The notes under the pieces are model-generated. The model was not told the DNA's origin and did not search any database. It saw only the letters and a program-made list of their open reading frames with translations. Shown in pieces: positions 7,687 to 15,159 of a DNA stretch of 39,389 nt. The DNA is taken from NCBI GenBank assembly GCA_027306655.1, contig DAHUZL010000111.1, forward strand, positions 1-39,389, written 5' to 3'. The translations under genes were made by a program, and so were the position numbers. Origin of the DNA: Candidatus Dormiibacterota bacterium. Lineage in GTDB: Bacteria; Chloroflexota; Dormibacteria; Aeolococcales; Bog-877. Position 1 is the stretch's first letter. Each line of letters begins with the position of its first letter.

Positions 7687-9252
7687 CTATGAGACGGTCG
7701 TCGAGCTGAGCGCGCGCAGGGAGGTCGAGGTGCTGGGCGAGAGGCTGAACCCGTGCACGCCGGGAGCCAGCACCGCGTAGTCGAAGCTGTCGAAGAGCCA
7801 GATCCAGACCGCGTTGCCGGTCAGCGTGGAGGACAGCTGGCTCCAGATCCGTGACCGCGTCACCGCCGCCGCGGCCTCGTCGCCCTGGACCAGGAGCCGC
7901 TGAAGGGCGGTCGAGCTGTAGCCCGCGGGAACCCCGAGGTTGGCGCCGGGTCCGAAGTACCGCCCGTACATCGTGTAGGGGTCGGGATCGGCGCCATTCT
8001 CGGCGAAAGCGGCCTGGAAGTCACCCTTGAGCCAGTCCTGGATGTAGGCGTCGCCCGCCAGGTTCTGAATGCTCATCTTGATCCCCACCCGGGCCAGCTC
8101 CAGCTGGACCGCGATCGCCTGGGCGCTGCTGGTGGGGTCGAGGTCGGTGGAGGTGATGGCGGTGAAGCTGAACCCGCTCGGGTCGCCGGCGGCCGAGAGG
8201 TAGCGCCGAGCCTGGGCGAGGTCAGGGGTCGCGCAGATCGCCGACACCGGCTTGGAGGCGTAGGGACCGAGGGGCACGGGCCCGACCACCCGGCCCTGGC
8301 CGAAGACGGAGTCGCCCAGCACCTGGCTCCGGTTGACGGCGCAGGCGATGGCCCGCCGGTTGTTCACATTCGCCAGCGGTCCGTGGTGGTCCTGCAGCAT
8401 GAGCGCGCGATAGGAGAGGTCCAGCACCCGGTCCACGTGGAAGGATGAGGGCAGATGGTCGGCCACCTGGGGCTGGGTGAGCAGGCCCAGCTGGACCGTG
8501 TTCGCCTGCAGCGCCGAGGCGATCGACTGCTCCGACGCGATGGTCTTGATCTCGATCCGCGCCAGCGACACCCGGCCGCCCCAGTAGTGGGGATTGCGCT
8601 TGACCACGAAGGAGTTGCCGGGGCTCCAGCTGACGAACTGGAAGGGCCCGGTGCCGTCCGGCCTGGTCGCGATCGAGCCGCTGGCGATCGCCTTCGCGGG
8701 CAGCATGGCCAGGTTCATCGACGTGAGCCCGTAGAGGAGGGACACGTCGGGACGGCTCAGGATGAGCTTCACCGTGTACGGGCCCTCCGCCACCACCTGC
8801 TTCATCGCCGCCAGGTAGGAGGCGGCGGCATCTCCCGTCTTGGGATTGACCACCCGGTTCAGCGAGGCGACCACGTCGGCTGAGGTGAAGGCGGAGCCGT
8901 CGTCGAAGGCGACGCCCTGGCGGAGCTGGAAGGTGATGGAGCGATTTCCCGGGCCGAACTGCCAGCTGGTCGCCAGGTTGGGGACGATCTGCAGCTGGCG
9001 GCTGAGCTGGACCAGGGTGTCGTAGATCAGGCCGAGCGACTGGAAGTCAAGGAAGTTCGTGACCACATCGGGGTCCAGCTTCTGGACGCTCGAGGTGTTG
9101 GCCACGACGAAGGTGGAGCCGGCGCTGCGGGGGTGGGCGGCCGGGTGGCGCTGGGCCGCGGTCGTCGGCACCCCCACCAGAAACAGTCCGCCCAGCCCGA
9201 TTGCGGCCGCGACCGCGGCCATGGGTCGAAGTCGTCGCAGTGGACGGTGCAT
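7687..9252 (-). CDS. Extracellular solute-binding protein family 5 (peptide/nickel/muropeptide type)
   Basis: A 521-residue binding protein of the DppA/OppA/MppA superfamily, first gene of the leftward arm. The N-terminus (MHRPLRRLRPMAAVAAAIGLGGLFLVGVPTTAAQ) is a Sec signal peptide with an A-x-A-like cleavage site and no lipobox cysteine. The mature part shows the SBP_bac_5 pattern: LIYDTLVQLS, NLATSWQFG, ITFQLRQGVAFDDGSAFTSADVVASLNRV, GTGPFQFVSW and NPHYWGG. A strong Shine-Dalgarno (GGGGGAGGG on the minus strand) precedes ATG 9252. It should deliver ligand to the DppBC-like permease. AnmK within the operon and the MurQ-NagA arm opposite make a murein fragment the likeliest cargo; an ordinary oligopeptide is the alternative. 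Confidence 0.88.
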   Translation of the reverse strand: MHRPLRRLRPMAAVAAAIGLGGLFLVGVPTTAAQRHPAAHPRSAGSTFVVANTSSVQKLDPDVVTNFLDFQSLGLIYDTLVQLSRQLQIVPNLATSWQFGPGNRSITFQLRQGVAFDDGSAFTSADVVASLNRVVNPKTGDAAASYLAAMKQVVAEGPYTVKLILSRPDVSLLYGLTSMNLAMLPAKAIASGSIATRPDGTGPFQFVSWSPGNSFVVKRNPHYWGGRVSLARIEIKTIASEQSIASALQANTVQLGLLTQPQVADHLPSSFHVDRVLDLSYRALMLQDHHGPLANVNNRRAIACAVNRSQVLGDSVFGQGRVVGPVPLGPYASKPVSAICATPDLAQARRYLSAAGDPSGFSFTAITSTDLDPTSSAQAIAVQLELARVGIKMSIQNLAGDAYIQDWLKGDFQAAFAENGADPDPYTMYGRYFGPGANLGVPAGYSSTALQRLLVQGDEAAAAVTRSRIWSQLSSTLTGNAVWIWLFDSFDYAVLAPGVHGFSLSPSTSTSLRALSSTTVS

Positions 9253-9293
9253 GGGCCCTCCCCCAAATCGACTGGTCAGCCAGGTTCCGAGCG

Positions 9294-9324
9294 ACTCTAC
9301 AACTTCTTCATGGTACGGTCAACT
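9294..9324 (-). promoter_or_regulatory. Promoter and operator of the leftward transporter/anmK arm
   Basis: On the minus strand TTGACC (9322-9317), a 17-base spacer and TAGAGT (9299-9294) form a good promoter, giving a leader of about 35 bases to ATG 9252. The block AGTTGACCGTACCATGA covering the -35 and spacer (9324-9308) recurs, with one mismatch, in the opposite promoter at 9409-9425. It is the best candidate binding site for the GntR-GNAT regulator. Confidence 0.65.
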
Positions 9325-9408
9325 CCGACCCGCCCACAGGGGAATCGGCCGCTCATCCCCGAGATCACCGGTGCACCCTCTCGCTCCTCCAGGCAACCGA
9401 TGGGTCCC

Positions 9409-9439
9409 AGTTGACCGGACCATGATCTCTTGGTACTGT
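9409..9439 (+). promoter_or_regulatory. Promoter and operator of the rightward regulator/murQ-nagA arm
   Basis: TTGACC (9411-9416), 17-base spacer and TACTGT (9434-9439) form the rightward promoter, leaving a leader of about 44 bases before GTG 9490. AGTTGACCGGACCATGA (9409-9425) is the same block as in the leftward promoter, in the same position relative to its -35. The two copies form an inverted repeat across the divergent intergenic region, as expected for coordinate control of both arms and autoregulation. Confidence 0.65.
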
Positions 9440-9489
9440 GCCTCTCGGCCTCGGCGCTCGTGGGGGCGCCCGAAGCAGGGGAGGGGCAG

Positions 9490-10809
9490 GTGCGCGAGAC
9501 CGCCGGCCAGCCGAAGTATCGCCGGCTGCGCGACACCCTGACCGCGCTGGTCCGAGACCTGCCCGACGGGGCCGCCCTCCCCACCGAACGCGAGCTCTGC
9601 CAGACGTTCGCGGTGTCGCGGTCGACGGTTCGCCAGGCCCTCCACCAGCTCGAGGTCGAGCAGAAGGTGGTGCGTCGTCAGGGCAGGGGAACCTTCGCGG
9701 CCCGGCCCAAGGTCGAGCAACCGCTCGAACTCACCAGCCACACCGAGGACATGCAGGCCCGCGGCATGGTCCCCGGCTCCAAGCTGATCGACGTGAGGCG
9801 GGTCGCTGCCGAGGGCGAGCCGGCGGCGATGCTGGGGGTGGCGGTCGGATCGGAGCTGCTGCGAATCGAGCGCCTGCGCCTGGCCGACGGGGATCCAATG
9901 GCGATCGAGGTGCTCTTCGTCGACGGGGCCCGATTCGATGGGATCTCGGCCGCCCTGGGCGAGCACGCATCCTTCTATCAGCTGCTCCACGCCACCTATG
10001 GGGTTGAGCTGGCATCGGCCGAGGAGACCATCGAGGCGGTGGTCGCCGGGACCCGCGAGGCGGAGCTGCTGGGGTCGCGACCCGGCGCCCCCCTCCTCCT
10101 CCTCTCCCGCCGCACCCTCGACACGGCCGGCCGCCCGACCGAGTTCGTCCGCTCGCTCTACCGAGGCGACCGCGTCCGCTTCCGTACCAACCTGCGGCGC
10201 CCGCCGGGCGGCTCGGACCGGACCCCGGGGACCCTTCTCCGCGATGCCGTTCCCGCCGACGCCCCGGCCCTGGGCTCGGTGTTCATCGCGGCATGGAGGG
10301 AGGCCTACCCCGGGATCGTGGACGCCGCCATCCTGGCCGCCCTGGACCCGGACGAGGTCACCGATTGGCTCCAGAGCCTGCTCGACTCGGTCGGACGGAC
10401 GATGGTCGTGGCCGAGGATCCAGCCGGGCGGGTCGTGGGCTTCACCCGCTTCGGCGAGGATCCCGATGACCCGCGCCGGGGGCAGGTCTACGCCCTCTAC
10501 GTCCATCCGGGCGCCGCCCACCGGGGCATCGGGCACGCCCTGCTCGGACACGCCGTGGAGCGATTGTCCGCCGATCGTCCCGCGTCCGTGTCGCTCTGGG
10601 TGTTCGAGCGCAACCATCGGGCCCGTCGCCTCTACGCATCGCTGGGTTTCACCCCCGACGGTGCCCGCCGGATCGATCCGCGCTATCGGGCCGAAGAGGT
10701 CAGGCTGCTTCGGCCCTGGGACGGACGGCCTGCGATCCGGGAGCTGCCCCCCGCCCCTGCAGCCGTCGGCCTCCAGGCGATGGACGGGCCCCGACGGACG
10801 CACGGGTGA
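9490..10809 (+). CDS. GntR/HutC-type regulator (wHTH + UTRA) fused to a GNAT acetyltransferase
   Basis: A 439-residue, three-part protein. Residues 1-72 are a GntR winged helix (LPTERELCQTFAVSRSTVRQALHQLE, then VVRRQGRGTFAA). Residues about 90-230 are a UTRA ligand-binding domain of the HutC/DasR/NagR type (GSELLRIERLRLADGDPMAIE, ending in VEFVRSLYRGDR-like TEFVRSLYRGDRVRFR). Residues about 245-410 are a GNAT domain with motif A VYALYVHPGAAHRGIGHALLG and the C-terminal motif WVFERNHRARRLYASLGF. GTG 9490 is chosen because GGGGAGGGG lies just upstream and the GntR homology begins at once; TTG 9430 in the track lies within the promoter. UTRA regulators of amino-sugar genes usually sense phosphorylated amino sugars, the intermediates made by the neighbouring enzymes. 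The role of the GNAT part is unknown. Confidence 0.85.
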   Translation: MRETAGQPKYRRLRDTLTALVRDLPDGAALPTERELCQTFAVSRSTVRQALHQLEVEQKVVRRQGRGTFAARPKVEQPLELTSHTEDMQARGMVPGSKLIDVRRVAAEGEPAAMLGVAVGSELLRIERLRLADGDPMAIEVLFVDGARFDGISAALGEHASFYQLLHATYGVELASAEETIEAVVAGTREAELLGSRPGAPLLLLSRRTLDTAGRPTEFVRSLYRGDRVRFRTNLRRPPGGSDRTPGTLLRDAVPADAPALGSVFIAAWREAYPGIVDAAILAALDPDEVTDWLQSLLDSVGRTMVVAEDPAGRVVGFTRFGEDPDDPRRGQVYALYVHPGAAHRGIGHALLGHAVERLSADRPASVSLWVFERNHRARRLYASLGFTPDGARRIDPRYRAEEVRLLRPWDGRPAIRELPPAPAAVGLQAMDGPRRTHG

Positions 10810-10819
10810 TCCACGCGGG

Positions 10820-11920
10820 ATGAGGACCGCGGCCGGCTCCGGGTCTCAGCTGGAGTTGATCGAGGACGGCCCCCCGGGGCGACGATCCGGGCGGTTCCTG
10901 GGCGAGCTGGCCGGGGCGGTCGCCGCCGGACATCCCCCGAGCCTGCAGCTGGCGGTGGTGGGCCCGGCGGGGACGGCGATGCAGGCCTGGGGAGGGCTGG
11001 CCTGTGCGGTGGGCGATCCGACCCCGTCCACCCGCTCGACGCTCTATGACCTGGCCTCGCTGACCAAGGTGACCGTCACCGTTCCGCTCGCGGTCTGGCT
11101 GGAGCAGCGCGGCAGCTGGGCGCTCGACGACGCGGTGGCGAGGTGGGTCCCCCGCTTCCCTCGCACCGAGATCACCCTCCGCCATCTCCTCACCCACACC
11201 TCGGGGCTCCCCGCCCATCGACCCTTCTACCACCTCGGCCGGGGGCGTCCGACCGTGGAGCGGGCGCTGTTCGCCGAGGCGCGGTCGGCGGGTGCTCCGG
11301 GCCCGGTCCTCTACAGTGACCTGAACTTCATCCTCCTGGGATGGGCCGTGGCCCGCTGCGCCGGCACCCCTCTCGACCGCCTCACCGCCCTGCGCATCGC
11401 GGCGCCCCTGGGGATGACAACCGCCCGCTTCCGCCCGCCCGCGGGTCGGCGGACCGCGACCGCCGCCACCGAGCTGGACGGTGACCAGCGGCTGGAGCCG
11501 GGCCTCATCTGGGGGACGGTCCATGACGGCAACGCGGCGGCGCTGGGCGGGGTGGCGGGCCATGCCGGCCTCTTCGGCACCGCCTGGGACCTGGCCGCCT
11601 TCGCCCGGCCGCTGCTGGGCGGGCCGCCCCATCCACTGCTGAGCCCGTCGTCGATCGCGGCGATGTCCACGGCCCAGGCCGGCCGTCCGCCGGAGGTCCG
11701 AGGGCTGGGATGGCGGATCGGAGCGCCGGCCGAGTGGGGCCGGTGGCCTGCCTCCACCCTCTGGCACACCGGGTTCACCGGGACCTCGCTCCTGATCGCC
11801 CCCGCGGTCCCGGTCGCGGTCGCCCTTGTCAGCAACGGCGTCCACCCGCACCGGGCCCCGGCGGAGCAGGCGGCCCTCCGCGAGCACGTGCATCGCTGGG
11901 TGGCGCGGGCGTGGGGATGA
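10820..11920 (+). CDS. Beta-lactamase-fold serine hydrolase, AmiE/EstB-like
   Basis: A 366-residue serine hydrolase of the class C beta-lactamase family (PF00144 type). Catalytic motifs: S80-L-T-K83 (SxxK) in YDLASLTKV, Tyr165 in LYSDLNF (YxN-like), and H316-T-G in LWHTGFTG, replacing KTG. LLTHTSGLP and GTVHDGNAAALGGVAGHAGLF are typical of the family. In Bacillus subtilis a member of this family in the murQ operon, AmiE, is a MurNAc-L-alanine amidase, which suggests peptide removal from imported muropeptides. No signal peptide is visible, so it should act in the cytoplasm. It lies 10 bases after the regulator, and its stop overlaps the MurQ-NagA start (ATGA). A general esterase or D-aminopeptidase remains possible. 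Confidence 0.75.
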   Translation: MRTAAGSGSQLELIEDGPPGRRSGRFLGELAGAVAAGHPPSLQLAVVGPAGTAMQAWGGLACAVGDPTPSTRSTLYDLASLTKVTVTVPLAVWLEQRGSWALDDAVARWVPRFPRTEITLRHLLTHTSGLPAHRPFYHLGRGRPTVERALFAEARSAGAPGPVLYSDLNFILLGWAVARCAGTPLDRLTALRIAAPLGMTTARFRPPAGRRTATAATELDGDQRLEPGLIWGTVHDGNAAALGGVAGHAGLFGTAWDLAAFARPLLGGPPHPLLSPSSIAAMSTAQAGRPPEVRGLGWRIGAPAEWGRWPASTLWHTGFTGTSLLIAPAVPVAVALVSNGVHPHRAPAEQAALREHVHRWVARAWG

Positions 11921-14013
11921 GGGGACCGGCGGATTCCCCCGCCGGCCTGGTTGGGCTCGCGACCGAGCAGGTTCGGGACGACGTGGGCGACCTGGATACG
12001 CTGACGGTCGACGCCATCGTCGGCCTCATGTGCGCCGAGGCGAGGCGGGCGCCCGCGGCGGTGGCGGTGGCCGGGCCCGCGATCACCCGTGCCGTCGAGG
12101 CCGTCGTCCTCCGCCTCCAGGCGGGCGGGCGTCTCGTCTATGTCGGGGCGGGGACCGCGGGACGGCTCGGCATGCTCGACGCGGCCGAGGCGGGACCCAC
12201 CTTCAGCGCTCCGCCGGGGCAGGTGGTGGCCGTGCTGGCGGGGGGAGACGGCGCCGTCAGCGTGCCGGCCGAGCGGGCCGAGGACGATCGGGACGCGGGG
12301 TCCCGGGCGATGACGGAGCTCGGAATCGGCCCGGCCGATGCGGTGGTGGGGATCTCGGCCAGCGGTCGGACCCCGTACGTGGTGGCGGCGGTGGAGACCG
12401 CCAGGGGCGCCGGCGCCGTCACCGTGGGCCTTGCCTGCAACGTCGGGTCCCCGCTGGGGCAGGCGGCGGAGCTCGCGATCGAGGTGGCGGTGGGGCCCGA
12501 GGTCATCGGCGGGTCGACCCGGCTCAATGCCGGCACGGCGCAGAAGATCGTGCTCAACATCATCTCGACCGCCGCCATGGTCAGGCTCGGCAAGGTCCAC
12601 GGGACCCTGATGGTGGAGCTCCGTCCCACCAACCAGAAGCTACGCGACCGGGCGGTCCGGATCGTCGCCGCGGTCGCCGCGGTCAGTCTCTCCGAGGCGC
12701 GCGCGGCCCTGGGCCAGGCGATGTGGCAACCCAAGGTGGCCGCGGTGATGCTGGTCGGGAGGACGGACCGCGATCGGGCGCTGGCACTGCTGGCGGAGCG
12801 CAACGGTCGCCTGCGGCCGGTCCTCGACGCACTGTCCGCTCCGGCGGGGGCGAGGCCCGCCGCGGCTCCCGCCGTTCCGACGCAGCGCTCGCGGCGGCTG
12901 GGGGTGGGGGCGGCGGTGGTCGACGGCACCCTGGTCCGCGGCGACGTCGCCGTCCGTGCCGGACGGATCGTGGCGGTGGGGCTGCCCGGCTCGGGCCAGG
13001 ACCTGGCCATCCCTGGGCTGGTCGACCTCCAGGTGAACGGCTACGCCGGCGTCGACATCCTCGAGGCCGATCCCGACGCGCTCCGGTCCATGGGCGCGGC
13101 CCTGATCCGCGCCGGGGTCTTCGCCTACCTGCCCACCCTGGTCAGCGGCGAGGTGGCCCCGACGGTCGAAGCGATCCGCCGCATCACGCAGTACATCGAG
13201 CACCCCGGGCAGGGTGGGGGCCCGGTCGCCTCCCCGCTCGGCGTCCACCTGGAGGGGCCGTTCCTCGCCCCCGGGCGAGCCGGAGCCCACCGGCTCCGCC
13301 ACCTGCGCCCGCCCGACCCGGTCCTCCTCGCGGAGCTGCTGGGCGCGGGCCGGGTGAGCCTCCTCACCCTGGCGCCGGAGCTGCCGGGGGCGCTTGCGCT
13401 CATCGCCGACGCGGTGGCGCGGGGGGTGGTCGTCTCGCTCGGACACAGCGCGGCCACCGCTGAGGAGGCCCGGGCCGCCCACGCCGCTGGGGCCACCGCC
13501 GTCACCCACCTCTTCAATGGGATGCCCCCGCTGGCCTCGCGGTCACCGGGGCTGGCCGCGTCCGCGCTCCTTCTTCCCGGACTCACCCCCCAGGTCATCG
13601 CCGATGGGCTCCACGTCGCCGACGAGATGGTGCGCCTGGCATTCCAGGCCGCCCCCGGCCGCTGCACCCTGGTCAGCGATGCGATCGCGGCCGCCGGCGT
13701 GGGAGACGGCCCGTTCCGGCTCGGAGACCTCGACATCGAGGTGCGCGACGGGGTGGCCCGTCGGTCGGACGGGACACTGGCGGGGAGCGCCCTGGGACTC
13801 GCCACCGGGCTGGTCACCCTTCACCGCCTCGGCGTCAGCCTCACCGACTCCGTGGACGCGGCCACCCGGCGACCGGCTCAGCTGCTGGGTGAGCCTCGGG
13901 TCGGGCGTCTCATCCCGGGCGGTTCCGCGAACCTCATCGTGGTCGACGGGGCCCTGAGCCTCCGCCGGGTCCTGGCCGCTGGACGGGAGCTCGACCCGCC
14001 CGCGCCCCGCTGA
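11917..14013 (+). CDS. murQ-nagA: Fused N-acetylmuramic acid 6-phosphate etherase (MurQ) and N-acetylglucosamine-6-phosphate deacetylase (NagA)
   Basis: One 698-residue reading frame holding two complete enzymes. Residues about 12-305 are MurQ (SIS fold): YVGAGTAGRLGMLDAAEAGPTF with Glu91 (E. coli Glu83 position), PAERAEDD with Glu119 (Glu114 position), ISASGRTPYV and GGSTRLNAGTAQKIVLN. It splits MurNAc-6-P to GlcNAc-6-P and D-lactate. After an Ala/Pro-rich linker (about 307-325), residues 328-690 are NagA: IPGLVDLQVNGYAG, HLEGPFL with metal ligand Glu446, LGHSAAT (His510), THLFNGM (His531), IADGLH (His566) and LVSDAI (catalytic Asp588). It yields GlcN-6-P and acetate. Each half is near full family length and all catalytic residues checked are present. 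ATG 11917 overlaps the upstream stop; the track start at 11710 is an extension. Confidence 0.93.
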   Translation: MRGPADSPAGLVGLATEQVRDDVGDLDTLTVDAIVGLMCAEARRAPAAVAVAGPAITRAVEAVVLRLQAGGRLVYVGAGTAGRLGMLDAAEAGPTFSAPPGQVVAVLAGGDGAVSVPAERAEDDRDAGSRAMTELGIGPADAVVGISASGRTPYVVAAVETARGAGAVTVGLACNVGSPLGQAAELAIEVAVGPEVIGGSTRLNAGTAQKIVLNIISTAAMVRLGKVHGTLMVELRPTNQKLRDRAVRIVAAVAAVSLSEARAALGQAMWQPKVAAVMLVGRTDRDRALALLAERNGRLRPVLDALSAPAGARPAAAPAVPTQRSRRLGVGAAVVDGTLVRGDVAVRAGRIVAVGLPGSGQDLAIPGLVDLQVNGYAGVDILEADPDALRSMGAALIRAGVFAYLPTLVSGEVAPTVEAIRRITQYIEHPGQGGGPVASPLGVHLEGPFLAPGRAGAHRLRHLRPPDPVLLAELLGAGRVSLLTLAPELPGALALIADAVARGVVVSLGHSAATAEEARAAHAAGATAVTHLFNGMPPLASRSPGLAASALLLPGLTPQVIADGLHVADEMVRLAFQAAPGRCTLVSDAIAAAGVGDGPFRLGDLDIEVRDGVARRSDGTLAGSALGLATGLVTLHRLGVSLTDSVDAATRRPAQLLGEPRVGRLIPGGSANLIVVDGALSLRRVLAAGRELDPPAPR

Positions 14014-14035
14014 CGCAGATGGTCGATGCCGGGTC

Positions 14036-14063
14036 GGCGCGGTCTGTTCGGGGTGCCCGCGCC
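14036..14063 (+). terminator. Weak hairpin after murQ-nagA
   Basis: GGCGCGG (14036-14042) can pair with CCGCGCC (14057-14063) around a 14-base loop, 22 bases after the stop. There is no T-run. It is the only stem found between the recycling arm and the VapBC module, so its terminator role is tentative. Confidence 0.3.
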
Positions 14064-14165
14064 ATTGGTCTCGGGCCCGCCGGCAGGTCCAACCCACCCG
14101 CTCGGCACCCGAAGTAGTGACCGTTGAGATCAGCCATGCGGCGTAGGGTCCAATACCGGGGAAGA

Positions 14166-14186
14166 TAGCACCTATTGTGCTACACT
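14166..14186 (+). promoter_or_regulatory. Palindromic operator and -10 of the vapBC module
   Basis: TAGCAC-CTATT-GTGCTA (14166-14182) is a perfect 6+6 palindrome that runs into the -10-like TACACT (14181-14186). Seven bases separate TACACT from GTG 14194, so the transcript is probably leaderless. Antitoxin-toxin complexes usually repress their own promoter through such palindromes. Confidence 0.6.
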
Positions 14187-14193
14187 TCACCCC

Positions 14194-14472
14194 GTGACGC
14201 GGATTGGTGTGCGCGAACTGCGGCAGCACGCGAGCCGGTACCTCGACCTGGTCAAGGCAGGCGAGACGGTGGAGGTGTCTGAGCGAGGGGAGCTGGTCGC
14301 GCTGCTGGTCTCACCGCGTCCGGCGGTGGCGGCGCGCGATCGCCTGGTGGCCGCGGGTCGGCTGGCACCGGCCCCGGCTCGGTTCCAGCTACCGGCTCGC
14401 CGGGTCCGCCCGGACAGGGAGGAGACGGCGTCCGCGGTCCTCGACCGGCTGCGTGGAGAGCGGTTGGCGTGA
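14194..14472 (+). CDS. Phd/YefM-type antitoxin
   Basis: A 92-residue antitoxin starting MTRIGVRELRQHASRYLDLVKAGETVEVSERGELVALLV, the canonical Phd/YefM N-terminal DNA-binding fold. The C-terminal half (PAPARFQLPARRVRPDREETAS) is the disordered-looking region that would wrap the toxin. GTG 14194 follows TACACT by seven bases. The stop overlaps the toxin start by four bases (GTGA), as usual for vapBC-type modules. Confidence 0.88.
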   Translation: MTRIGVRELRQHASRYLDLVKAGETVEVSERGELVALLVSPRPAVAARDRLVAAGRLAPAPARFQLPARRVRPDREETASAVLDRLRGERLA

Positions 14473-14861
14473 TCTACCTCGACACCTCTGCGCTGGTGAA
14501 GCTCGTCTTCGAGGAAGCCGAGAGCGAGGCGTTGGAGCGGTGGCTGGTGGAGCGAGACGACTCGCCGAAGGTGACCAGCGAGCTCTCGACCATCGAGCTC
14601 CTTCGTGCGTGCCGCCGCGTCGACGAGGGGGCCGTGACGGCAGCACGGCAGGTCCTGGCCGGCCTTGACCTGCTCCCGATGACCGGCGAGCTCGTGGGAC
14701 AGGCGGCCTTGGTCGGCCCTGCCGAGCTGCGCAGCCTCGATGCCATCCACCTGGCAAGCGCCCTGATGTTGACCGGGACCCTCGACGCCTTCGTCGCGTA
14801 CGACACCAGGCTGGGCACGGCCGCTCGCGACGCCGGCCTCGAGGTCGCGGCACCCGCGTGA
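14469..14861 (+). CDS. vapC: VapC-type PIN-domain toxin (ribonuclease)
   Basis: A 130-residue PIN-domain protein of normal length. The acidic metal-binding residues are present: Asp5 in MIYLDTSALVKLV, Glu43 in STIELLRA, Asp91 in SLDAIHLASALML and Asp112 in AYDTRL. PIN toxins cleave tRNA or rRNA when freed from their antitoxin. GTG 14469 overlaps the antitoxin stop. The module appears intact, unlike the second one near 20.4 kb. Confidence 0.88.
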   Translation: MIYLDTSALVKLVFEEAESEALERWLVERDDSPKVTSELSTIELLRACRRVDEGAVTAARQVLAGLDLLPMTGELVGQAALVGPAELRSLDAIHLASALMLTGTLDAFVAYDTRLGTAARDAGLEVAAPA

Positions 14862-15159
14862 GGGGTGCTCCCGTCTCCGGTCTTCGCATCGGCGGCCCAC
14901 CGAGCATCCGCTGCTGCCGGTGACACGTATCGGACACTGTCCCCGAGTGGTTCCTCGCCGAGGTCGTCGCGGTGGCGGCGGGACCCCGGACCGGCGCGGA
15001 CGACACCGATCGACCGCGCTGCACCGATACGACCACCCGATGCCGATACCTGCCCGTCAGGGATGTCACACTCGCGTGCACCCTGGCCAGATGCCCGCGG
15101 GCACGGTCATACTGCGACGCATCGATCCGGGGGAGCTGTGACGTCCCCACCGAGGAGTC
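14862..15159. other. 298-base non-coding interval before the MMPL gene
   Basis: No convincing gene. It contains the palindrome GGACACTGTCC (14932-14942) preceded by GTATCGG (14927-14933), two further copies of that heptamer in reverse (CCGATAC at 15024-15030 and 15043-15049), and a -10-like CATACT at 15108-15113. These are candidates for a repressor-controlled promoter of the transporter gene, but none is strong. Confidence 0.35.

Noticed and set aside
9309-9424. Inverted repeat as ends of a small mobile element
   Set aside because: The 16-base arms enclose only about 84 bases without an ORF, and each arm contains a well-placed -35; paired operators explain it better.
14862-15159. tRNA or structured RNA in the largest gap
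   Set aside because: No cloverleaf, TTCGA-type loop or strong extended stem was found by eye.
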